Source of the DNA: Fuerstiella sp.
Lineage (GTDB): Bacteria; Planctomycetota; Planctomycetia; Planctomycetales; Planctomycetaceae
Length of the DNA stretch: 64,000 nucleotides
Reading direction: 5' to 3'
Assembly: GCA_029245955.1 (NCBI GenBank)
Contig: JAQWOH010000040.1
Coordinates: forward strand, 1-64,000
Part shown: in pieces, positions 1-7,404 of the stretch
How positions within the stretch are numbered: position 1 is the first letter of the stretch
Layout: each line of letters starts with the position of its first letter
The notes under the pieces: model-generated
Told to the model about the DNA's origin: nothing
The model's input: only the letters and a program-made list of their open reading frames with translations
Database searches by the model: none
Translations under genes and position numbers: made by a program

Positions 1-172
1 CGCGACACGCCGCGATGACTGCCAGCGGGGCGCTCTCTGGGTCGTGGGCGATGGCAAGGGTTCGTTCAACGGACTGCTCCAGATTTGCCACGGCTCTGGC
101 GCCCAGGCATTCCAGCATTTCGCTGTCGGTTTCCTCGTAGCTATCGTGCTCTGGATTAGTGAATGGATTCAT
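1..172 (-). CDS. Hypothetical protein, 3' end outside window
   Basis: The reading frame opens at an ATG (172-170) and runs off the left edge, giving 57 codons that begin MNPFTNPEHDSYEETDSEML and continue through an amphipathic helix-like stretch (ANLEQSVERTLAIAH). A good ribosome binding site, GGAAGGAAAG, lies just upstream, which is the main reason to accept it. I do not recognise the family. It follows the hypothetical gene at 275-667 on the same strand with a gap of about 100 bases, so the two are probably co-transcribed. Confidence 0.6.
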   Translation of the reverse strand, partial: MNPFTNPEHDSYEETDSEMLECLGARAVANLEQSVERTLAIAHDPESAPLAVIAACR

Positions 173-274
173 TGGTCTTTCCTTCCGGTTTTGGGAAATA
201 TCAGGATGCTCGGTCGCATGGTGCTCATAGGGGGCGTCAGTCTGAATTTATCGCTCGGCGTCGATCAGACGGAG

Positions 275-667
275 TCACGGACGATTTCCTGGACGAAACG
301 GGCCTTCGTCAACAACGCTGATCTGCAGGCCGGTTTCCCACAGCGCGTCGTCGATCAGCATCAGCTGCGTCCGTGTGAACCCGGAAGACTTCAACAGGTC
401 AAGAAATGCAGCGTATTGGTCAGAATCCGGGACGAGCGCGTCGGATTGCGCGTCAGTCGATTCAGTAGGCAACTCTAAGTTGTTACTATCGTGACGGATA
501 CGACGATCCCTTCGATTCCCATCCTCTTCCGTTTTTCCATTTGACGATCGTGCCGCAGCACCCTGTGAATTGTCCTTTGAGACGGGAATTCGCAGGCTGT
601 TTTGTTTGGGCCGCACTGGTGGTTCAAACTTCGGATTCAGCGGCCTTTTGTCAGGGGTGGTTTTCAT
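275..667 (-). CDS. Hypothetical protein with disordered N-terminus
   Basis: This 130-residue protein has a basic, proline- and asparagine-rich first half that looks disordered, then a short folded-looking C-terminal part of about 50 residues (SDQYAAFLDLLKSSGF onward). It has no signal peptide or membrane segment. I do not recognise the family. It is divergent from the cupin gene at 751, with about 80 bases between starts, and sits upstream of the partial gene at 1-172. An antisense frame at 44-478 overlaps it but has no ribosome binding site and a less protein-like composition. Confidence 0.5.
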   Translation of the reverse strand: MKTTPDKRPLNPKFEPPVRPKQNSLRIPVSKDNSQGAAARSSNGKTEEDGNRRDRRIRHDSNNLELPTESTDAQSDALVPDSDQYAAFLDLLKSSGFTRTQLMLIDDALWETGLQISVVDEGPFRPGNRP

Positions 668-750
668 CCATCCTCACACGCAACACCGCCGGTTGGTGTC
701 TCTGCCCGTAGGGTCAAGGCGAACAGGAAACCTTCGTAAGCGATGCAAGA

Positions 751-1110
751 ATGCAGAAAATCAATCTCCAGGAAAAACTTGAACTGTTCTCCGATCTCTG
801 GAGTCCAAAGATCGTTGGCGAGCTGAATGGACAACACTTAAAGCTGGTAAAAATCAAGGGAGAGTTCGTCTGGCATCGACACGAACATGAAGACGAGTTG
901 TTTCTTGTCATCCAGGGCGAGATCACCATCCAGCTTCGGGATCGTGATGTCCAGCTCCACGAAGGCGAGTTCTTCATCGTTCCCCGGGGTGTCGAACACA
1001 ACCCCATGGCCCGGAAAGAAGCTCAGGTCCTGCTGTTAGAACCTTCATCCACTTTGAACACCGGTGATAACCCCAACGAACGAACAGTAGAATGTCCCGA
1101 GCGTCTGTAG
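751..1110 (+). CDS. Small single-domain cupin
   Basis: A 119-residue protein made almost entirely of one cupin barrel. The first cupin motif is visible as HRHEHEDELFLVIQGE (roughly residues 42-57) with His and Glu metal ligands. The second is GEFFIVPRGVEHNP (roughly 72-85) with the last ligand His. Such stand-alone cupins bind a divalent metal and act as small isomerases or dioxygenases or as sugar/ligand sensors; the sequence does not say which. It has no secretion signal, so it should be cytoplasmic. It is transcribed away from the hypothetical gene at 275-667 and followed by a gene-poor stretch. Confidence 0.88.
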   Translation: MQKINLQEKLELFSDLWSPKIVGELNGQHLKLVKIKGEFVWHRHEHEDELFLVIQGEITIQLRDRDVQLHEGEFFIVPRGVEHNPMARKEAQVLLLEPSSTLNTGDNPNERTVECPERL

Positions 1111-1204
1111 TTCCCGAGTGGTTAACCTGTCCCCGCATGGTCAAAACTCTGTGCGCCGTGAAAGGTGTTGATATCCAGCCGGTGAGGTTCCCGAAGGGGC
1201 AAGA

Positions 1205-1256
1205 ACGGAACCGACGGTCAAGCTCTTTGGCAACCGGGCGTTAGCACCGGAAATCG
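1205..1256. repeat. Putative dispersed intergenic element
   Basis: The gene-free stretch 1111-1379 holds a GC-rich segment with ACGGTCAAG followed by GGGCGTTAGCACCGG. Similar word pairs recur in the gap at 5202-5413 (GTTAGCGCCG, TTTAGCACCG, TAGGGTCAAG, TACGGTCAAG) and shorter pieces near 705-718 and 63815. I read this as a degenerate dispersed intergenic element; its mobility and structure are not established from this window. Confidence 0.35.
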
Positions 1257-1379
1257 CTGATAATTCCCGTCGAGCTGCGGCGCAGAAGAGCAACCACCAA
1301 CTGTGAAAATCACCTCTGTCGGGGATGATCGCGTACCCTCATCTCAGATGGACCACGTTACAGTCACCCGGAAGTGACG

Positions 1380-1604
1380 TCAGACAGCTCGCCGGTGGCA
1401 GTACTTAAAGTACTTGAGGAATCCAACGACACGTTTGCGGCACTCGATCCTGCCAGCATCTTCGTTCGGAGTGATCAACTCGTTGCGGAATGCCCGGCGA
1501 TTTCGCTTTGCATGGTAGTGCCGGACGTATTCCTTCGTCTCCAGGAGCGACGCCTTTTCCGTTCGGAAGACTCGTTCAGCAGAATGGTTAATGTGTACGT
1601 ACAT
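1380..1604 (-). pseudogene. Integrase/transposase C-terminal remnant
   Basis: The 74-codon minus-strand frame retains the end of a DDE-type integrase core protein (rve family, the IS481/IS3-like type common in planctomycetes). AERVFRTE resembles the family's AERFVRSIK, EYVRHYHAKRNR resembles EYVxHYHxERNHQG, and RIECRKRVVGFLKYF resembles the terminal xIxCRxRLGGLLKYY. Residues between the second and third blocks of the catalytic core are missing, and no DDE aspartates remain upstream. It is a decayed fragment, not a gene. Its N-terminal counterpart lies at 2965-3162 on the same strand. Confidence 0.72.
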
Positions 1605-1853
1605 AGTTACACGAGACGCTCTGACACATACGTAAACGGCTGGATCAAACCTTGCAAATGCTTGACGCTATTGAGCCATGTGCGAAAAGACGCAGGGCAT
1701 AGGGATTGAATATCTAAAAGAAAAGGTGTCAGATGAATCGATGGGACACCTTTTGCGAGAGAAATCGGAACGTTTCGCGTGAACGCTCCACCAGTCCTGT
1801 CGTTACCCATCATGTCATGAGTCGAACTGCTTTGCTTTGTGAGGAAATTGGTA

Positions 1854-2843
1854 ATGTGGTTTGAGGCTCTGACTGGTTTTCCAGAACATAACGCCGATCT
1901 GGTTCGCAGCAACCTGCATCTTGACGGCAACGTGATGACGTCTGTCGTCAATGACAGGAAGATGGTCTGCGGTCACCTGGAAACCGCAGCTTTAGCGGGC
2001 CTTCATTCACGCGTTCGGGAAGTTGACATACCGCAAGGGCCCCTGAAACTCTCGGAAGTTGTCGGGGACGTTCAGCAGATTCACCAGGCACCCGAGAATG
2101 CCGGTGCTCTGTTCCAGGTCGCGTCTCAGTTCAACCTTCTGGAAATGGCAGCCCCGTCTTACACGCCGGAAGATGGCATCGACATCTATGAACGCGATGC
2201 AACCCAGGGACCGGCCTGTGCCATCGCTTGTGGAGCCGGCACCATCTATCGCAACTACTTCGCTGAAGTGAACGGGCAGATTGGCCAGACCGCAGACCAT
2301 CAGATCGACTGTCTGGCTGATCTGTCAGATGCCCTTGACAACACAAGTGAACGGTTGTGGACGATGCAGAATGGGTACGCTCTGGCGACTGCCGAAGGGC
2401 TTCGTAAAATCACAGACCGCCTTCAACAGGCTTCTGACTCTGAACGTGACAATCTTCGCAAGAAACTCAGGATCGGCGTTCAGTCGGGTACACAGGTCAC
2501 GCTGGGCAGTGCAGAGCACCAAGTGTCACAGGCGTTCTGCTCAGCTTTGCCCGTTGCCTACTCATCACATTCAGATGGATTGTGGGAAGAGTTCGCCACG
2601 CTTGTCCTTGAGGCCGCATACGAGGCCACCATTTGTGCTGCCGTTCTGAACTCGGTGCGTACTGACAACAACAAGGTATATTTGACTCTGCTGGGGGGCG
2701 GAGCTTTCGGCAATCGTGAAGATTGGATTTTGTCGGCAATTCAACGCGTTCTTCGTGAGTATCGTGACGCCGACCTGGATGTGATGATTGTCAGCTATGG
2801 TTCGTCAAGTTCGAGGATTCAGGAAATGATTCAGGCGTGGTAG
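1854..2843 (+). CDS. Macro-domain-like conserved hypothetical protein
   Basis: A 329-residue soluble protein. I chose the ATG at 1854 because GAGGAA sits about eight bases upstream; a GTG at 1839 would add five residues. Two segments recall macro/PARG-type folds: a central QVASQFNLLEMAAPS with PEDGI and RDATQGPACAIACGAGT (roughly residues 85-130), and a C-terminal LLGGGAFGN followed by DLDVMIVSYGSS (roughly 283-320). That would suggest binding or hydrolysis of ADP-ribose groups, but this is inference from pattern only; the family may be uncharacterised. It lies between two remnants of one decayed integrase and has no operon partner. Confidence 0.75.
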   Translation: MWFEALTGFPEHNADLVRSNLHLDGNVMTSVVNDRKMVCGHLETAALAGLHSRVREVDIPQGPLKLSEVVGDVQQIHQAPENAGALFQVASQFNLLEMAAPSYTPEDGIDIYERDATQGPACAIACGAGTIYRNYFAEVNGQIGQTADHQIDCLADLSDALDNTSERLWTMQNGYALATAEGLRKITDRLQQASDSERDNLRKKLRIGVQSGTQVTLGSAEHQVSQAFCSALPVAYSSHSDGLWEEFATLVLEAAYEATICAAVLNSVRTDNNKVYLTLLGGGAFGNREDWILSAIQRVLREYRDADLDVMIVSYGSSSSRIQEMIQAW

Positions 2844-2964
2844 GTACTGCCTGCCACGAAAGCAAACTCCGGTTCACCTGAACTTATCCCGTTCCACCTT
2901 GCTCATCTTCCGCCAACCCCACGGTGCAAGTGGCCATTGGCCTTATGGCTGTCCCCATTGCCTG

Positions 2965-3162
2965 AGCTTCTTCAGTCGTGCGTTGCCTTCGTTGTGCGCC
3001 AGTCGCTGGTCGGCTCTGAGAAAAAAACCGCCGCTTTCCAAACGTATCTTTAAGCACCTTGTTTTCGGTGATCAGAGACTCGATCGCCTCCCGTTGCTGT
3101 TAATTTCTCCAGACAGCCACGATAACGACGCACAGTTGCCAGGGTTGAATAACAAAATGCAT
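2965..3162 (-). pseudogene. Integrase/transposase N-terminal remnant
   Basis: On the minus strand, from an ATG at 3162, the sequence reads MHFVIQPWQLCVVIVAVWRN, a TAA stop at 3102-3100, then QQREAIESLITENKVLKDTF and GKRRFF. This matches the start of planctomycete integrases (hydrophobic leader, then REQxxxIEYLLxENxVL and GKKR). After the A7 run at 3021-3027 the homology continues in another frame as LRADQRLAHNEG, like the family's LxDDQRRRLAxKG. One nonsense codon and one homopolymer frameshift therefore inactivate it. The catalytic middle of the gene is absent, and 3163-3438 holds no gene. Confidence 0.7.
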
Positions 3163-3438
3163 GGCGACCTCCGAAAACGAGTGGTCTGGTTTACGGTCGC
3201 GTGTCTCGACCAAGTGGTCAAGCAGCCTGCTGCGAAGACTCGTCATTCGTCCTGAATGGATGCCAGTTGTCCGGCCTAAGCGAAGCCTGACAACATGAGT
3301 AGGCTCAGTTCCGAAAATCCTGTCAGCCGTTCGACCTTGTAAAATCCCGGGGAAATATAGTTTCTTGAGCATACGGACGAATTTTTTGAATTGCCGACCG
3401 AAACAATGGCTGATCGCGGCCGCCTGGATCTGCAGGGG

Positions 3439-4923
3439 CTACAAATTCGCTCGCACACGATGTTGTTCAGCGAGTGCATAATCGACCAACCGTCCGGCAA
3501 ATGATTCGTATGTCCTGATCGGTTCTCGAACCATCGACTCAACAAGGTATACCAATCGGACGACGTCTCCGCGCGGCGAGAAACGCGGGCCAATGCCCAC
3601 GAACCCCAGACCCGCTTGCTCAAGCAATTCCCAGACAGCAGTGGTGAATGGATCGGCCAGTGGCAAGTCCACAAACACAGCTTCCATTCGCGATATTTCG
3701 ATCAATTCGCGCAAGGCCAGTCGAATCATGTACACAGAGTCCTGGCCCAATTCTTCCACGCTGATGAATGAAGCCCCTGCCCCCGATACACGCTTGGTTT
3801 TTACGGCACCGTAATCTTGTGCGGTGGATGTCCCATTACCAAACTCCACCTGACATTGCAGGTTTCCATAAATCTCGGCAACAATTGTCCGATGCCGCTC
3901 CGGCACATGCACAACGCGAACCTGCGGCTGCTCCAGCCAATGGAAATAAAGCAGACAACTCACTCGCTGTGTTTGCTGTGGAGCGATGCTCCGAAACGCT
4001 TCGGTCTTCGGCGCGATACCCAACTCTACGCCACACACGTGTCCACCGTGGTGGGCGTTCGATTGTTGCGTGATTGTGTGGACCGCCACAGCATCAGCAT
4101 ACCAACCGACCAGGTCGAGATGGCTAGCCTCCCGAACAAGTTGGTCCTTTATGCGTCCCATCAATCCTCGCCCACGATGCGCTGGATCAGTCGCTGCCTG
4201 GCCCAGTTCCGCAACCGGGCCATTCAGGTTGCATTCGACCGCCTCGTGTCCAACGACGCGGCCGTCTGCACCTGTCGCGACAACAGAAATCACACTCCCG
4301 TGAGCGTTCTGCGCAGCGACCCGTTCAGGATAGTAGACGTCTTCGTTGAAATAAGAACTGCCGTACGTGCGGTACATTAATTGAGAGACCTGCACCGCCT
4401 CTGCGGGCAACATCCGGCGGATCGTGTACTCCTGCGAAGACGCCTTCGGGACATCATCGCGGATGGGTGCCAGGTCCTCCGCGACGACGCTGTCAGTGAT
4501 ATGCCTTGTGTGTAGCCATTTGATGAGCTGTAGTGCCTTTCCTTCCCGCCCAAACGCTAACCAATGAACCTCGTCAACGATGTCGGACACATGACAGCCA
4601 CACAGGACGCCACCGGCCATATCGTTGTCTTGTAGAAGCGTTTCCATCGCCTGCACGTCATGCGGCAGGCCAAAATCGCGGATCTGAATTTCCAGTTTGC
4701 CGTGTTCTTCGGTAATAACCAACCTGATCGAACCTTCTTCGCCCGCCGGATAGGCATGTTCAATACAGTTCACGACCGCCCGCAACACGAATTGCTCGAT
4801 TTCTTCGGCATCCTCGTCCGGCAGCAACAATTGAGCCAGCGTCTGATGAACAAATGCCTGAACACTGGGAAGCACACGTTGCTCGTTGTTGATTAATAGT
4901 TCGAGTTTCATATCCGTTTTCAT
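3439..4923 (-). CDS. RsbW-like ATPase fused to GNAT acetyltransferase
   Basis: About 494 residues. Residues roughly 1-130 form an anti-sigma-factor-type HATPase_c domain: AVVNCIEHAYP is the N-box, with IQIRDFGLP and DNDMAGGVLCG as the G-box region. Residues roughly 165-330 form a GNAT fold, with the acetyl-CoA loop seen as AATDPAHRGRGLMGRIKDQL. A further alpha/beta stretch to the C-terminus (DSVYMIRLALRELIEISRME, then ADPFTTAVWELLEQAGLGFVGI) looks like a second, degenerate acetyltransferase half. I placed the start at 4923; an ATG at 4911 is equally good, and the frame is open to 4995. No anti-anti-sigma or sigma gene is adjacent. The role is probably regulatory, with unknown substrate. Confidence 0.82.
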   Translation of the reverse strand: MKTDMKLELLINNEQRVLPSVQAFVHQTLAQLLLPDEDAEEIEQFVLRAVVNCIEHAYPAGEEGSIRLVITEEHGKLEIQIRDFGLPHDVQAMETLLQDNDMAGGVLCGCHVSDIVDEVHWLAFGREGKALQLIKWLHTRHITDSVVAEDLAPIRDDVPKASSQEYTIRRMLPAEAVQVSQLMYRTYGSSYFNEDVYYPERVAAQNAHGSVISVVATGADGRVVGHEAVECNLNGPVAELGQAATDPAHRGRGLMGRIKDQLVREASHLDLVGWYADAVAVHTITQQSNAHHGGHVCGVELGIAPKTEAFRSIAPQQTQRVSCLLYFHWLEQPQVRVVHVPERHRTIVAEIYGNLQCQVEFGNGTSTAQDYGAVKTKRVSGAGASFISVEELGQDSVYMIRLALRELIEISRMEAVFVDLPLADPFTTAVWELLEQAGLGFVGIGPRFSPRGDVVRLVYLVESMVREPIRTYESFAGRLVDYALAEQHRVRANL

Positions 4924-5989
4924 TTCGTTTGCGCATGACCGCTTACGGCGAATGGGAACTGACATTCGGCATCGCATTTTCGGACCAGTACACAATCTGG
5001 CCCCTGAACGGCGTCGATGCGCCGCAAGAGTACTGTCTGCAGTACGGCTTCAAACTTTACCGGTAAGCCACAAACGTTGGTGTCGTTTCAGACCTGGCGG
5101 AGTTATGCGCCGCGGGCTCCTTTGCAAGGAAAACAAGACCTCAACAAACATTCCCGTTCGCTCAGGCTACCCGACCGGGATACGCATGGCTATCAGCATC
5201 GCGTAGGGTCAAGAAAATGAAACGGCGTGTTTGCTTGATGAAATCCCGGATGTGGAGCTGCCAGTTAGCGCCGACCTGAGCCGTGCACCCGGTTTGTGCC
5301 GAATCCTGTCGCTAAGAAGAGGCCGCAACCGTGCATATGTTCGCGCGAGCGTAGACGTTTAGCACCGAATCGTCGCGAGCGTACGGTCAAGAAAATCAGC
5401 CGGCACGTTTGCTCTTTGAAAAGCAGGGGTTGAGATCGACTAACAGCTCGAATTTCGGCCGGAACTTCTGTTCGTGAGAGACACTGGTGCGTCGGAGGGC
5501 GGCAAACGAAAGGGTTTCGCAGTCGGGGCGCACAATGGCCATGGAGGTAAGCAGATTCGTCGCCGAACTGCCTGTGCTGCTCGGCGGTGATCGTACCGAA
5601 GCAGCCCATCGAGAGCCGCACCGTGTGGAGGATGCTGTGTCTCAAGAACACAACCGACCAGGCTATTGCGGCGGCGCACTGTTCGCAAATACTCTTATTG
5701 ATCCCGTCCGACAACAGGTGCTGCATCTGGAAAGCTGCTACGAAAGACGACTGCACGACAGCGGACTGCGAGCCTATGCAGTAGTGAATCGAATTTCGTA
5801 GTCGCCGCTCTCCTGCGATTCTGTAAGATGTTCTGATGACGTCTGCTGCCGCCGAACTCAGCAGTCCGTCAGAGTCGCTGGCACCAATAATCAATGCCGC
5901 TGGCCGAAAACAATTTGCAAGCCTGTCCGTTTTGTTCGATGACGTTTTTGGCTGGGCAATTGTGACTCACAGTGACTAGACTATGAGGC
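4924..5989. other. Gene-free stretch of about 1 kb
   Basis: No reading frame here has a convincing start, composition or family resemblance. The longest (minus strand 5265-5894, 209 codons) is rich in Cys, His and Ser in an unprotein-like way and is matched by equally long frames on the other strand. The stretch does hold the imperfect repeat noted separately. It could be decayed coding DNA. The last 100 bases should contain the promoter of the DUF1501 gene at 5990. Confidence 0.55.
5202..5413 (+). repeat. Imperfect direct repeat pair
   Basis: Two copies of about 34 bases lie at 5202-5235 and 5380-5413, 178 bases apart. Both read CGTA(G/C)GGTCAAGAAAAT and then, after a variable few bases, CGGC followed by GTTTGCT. 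GTTAGCGCCG and TTTAGCACCG occur nearby. The copies differ at several positions, so they are old or functionally diverged. Related words occur at 1205-1256. Confidence 0.5.
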
Positions 5990-7399
5990 ATGGAACCTCG
6001 ATGCTCACATGAAAACGACCGTCGTCAATTCCTCGCGCAGGCGGGTGGCGGTGCGGGAATGCTGGCCTGTTCGGCAATGGTCTCTGCTTCGTCTTCAGCG
6101 GAATCCGCCGCACGGGCGCAGACTGATATCGCCCCACGAGCGAAGAGAGTCATCTGGCTGTTTATGCATGGCGGGCCCAGTCATGTGGATCTGTTTGACC
6201 CGAAACCGGCCCTGACACGATTTGCCGGACAACCGTTGCCTGAAAGTTTTGGCAATGTGATGACGCGACGGGACGTCGCAAAGAATCCACTGCTCGCTCC
6301 TCTGCGACCTTTCCGACGGCGCGGGCAGTCGGGGCTGGAAATCAGTGACTTCCTGCCACACATCGCTGAACACGCAGACGACCTGTGCGTGATCCGTTCG
6401 CTTCATGGCGACAGTGTCAATCATCCGCAGTCTGTGTATCAGATGAATACCGGCAGCATTCTGATGGGCAGCCCCAGCGTCGGCAGCTGGGTCGCATACG
6501 GACTCGGCTCTGAAAACGAAAACATGCCCTCGTTCGTGGTGCTGCCCCATCCCGGCGGTGGCCTTAAAGGCGGCCCGCCCGCATGGGGAAACGGCTATCT
6601 GTCAGCATCGTATCAGGGGGTAACGATGCGTCCCGGAGCATCGCCGATTCTGGACCTGAAACCGCAGGCAGGAGTAACTCCCGCACAACAGCGACGAAAC
6701 CTGCAGCTGATTCAGTCGTTCAATCAGCGGCATCTTGAGCGGCGCGACAACGAGGACCAGCTGTCAGCTCGAATCAAAGCCTACGAACTGGCATTTCGGA
6801 TGCAGGCAGAAGCACCGGCTCTGGTGGATATCAGTGGTGAGTCTCAGCACACGCTCTCGATGTACGGAGTCGATCAGGCCGAAACATCCGACTTCGGCAG
6901 GCGTTGTCTGCTCGCTCGCCGGATGGTGGAAAACGGTGTCCGTTTCGTGCAGCTGTATTCCGGCGACAGGAACGGCTGGGATGCTCATTCCGATGTTGAC
7001 AAAAATCACACGCAGCACTGCCGTCGAACGGATAAGCCAATCGCGGGTTTGCTGACAGACCTGAAGCAGCGCGGTCTGCTGGAAAACACGCTCGTCATCT
7101 GGGGCGGCGAATTCGGCCGCATGCCAATGAGCGAGCAGGGCAGGGGACGCGATCATAATCCGTGGGGCTATTGTGCGTGGCTGGCGGGTGCCGGCGTCGC
7201 TGGAGGCCAGGCGTACGGAGCCACGGATGACATCGGGCTGCGGGCCCAGACGAATAAAGTTTCGGTCAACGACTTTCACGCCACAATTTTACACCTGCTG
7301 GGTGTTGACCACAGACAGCTGACTTATTTTCATAACGGTCTGGACAAACGATTGACCGGACCGGATGAAGCTGATGTCGTCCACGAATTGATCGGCTGA
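5990..7399 (+). CDS. DUF1501 secreted protein (sulfatase-like fold)
   Basis: The 469-residue protein starts with a twin-arginine signal: DRRQFL with R11 and R12, then a glycine/alanine-rich hydrophobic segment ending near residue 44. The mature part follows the DUF1501 pattern: VIWLFMHGGPSHVDLFDPKP at about 53-72, SVYQMNTGS, FGRRCLLARRMVENGVRFVQ, and the near-C-terminal VIWGGEFGRMP with RGRDHNPWG. DUF1501 belongs to the alkaline-phosphatase/sulfatase superfamily, is greatly expanded in planctomycetes, and its substrate is unknown. It should act in the periplasm after Tat export. It is five bases from the DUF1549/DUF1553 gene at 7405, the standard partner. Confidence 0.93.
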   Translation: MEPRCSHENDRRQFLAQAGGGAGMLACSAMVSASSSAESAARAQTDIAPRAKRVIWLFMHGGPSHVDLFDPKPALTRFAGQPLPESFGNVMTRRDVAKNPLLAPLRPFRRRGQSGLEISDFLPHIAEHADDLCVIRSLHGDSVNHPQSVYQMNTGSILMGSPSVGSWVAYGLGSENENMPSFVVLPHPGGGLKGGPPAWGNGYLSASYQGVTMRPGASPILDLKPQAGVTPAQQRRNLQLIQSFNQRHLERRDNEDQLSARIKAYELAFRMQAEAPALVDISGESQHTLSMYGVDQAETSDFGRRCLLARRMVENGVRFVQLYSGDRNGWDAHSDVDKNHTQHCRRTDKPIAGLLTDLKQRGLLENTLVIWGGEFGRMPMSEQGRGRDHNPWGYCAWLAGAGVAGGQAYGATDDIGLRAQTNKVSVNDFHATILHLLGVDHRQLTYFHNGLDKRLTGPDEADVVHELIG

Positions 7400-7404
7400 A
7401 TCAG

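Noticed and set aside
1374-1709. Plus-strand frame of 111 codons
   Set aside because: It lies antisense to the integrase C-terminal remnant, whose family motifs explain the conservation of an open frame here.
3768-4380. Two long plus-strand frames antisense to the ATPase-GNAT gene
   Set aside because: Both are shadows of the minus-strand gene, which has clear domain motifs; GC-rich coding DNA makes such frames common.
5265-5894. 209-codon minus-strand frame in the gene-free kilobase
   Set aside because: No ribosome binding site, unusual Cys/His/Ser-rich composition, and equally long frames on the other strand; no family resemblance.
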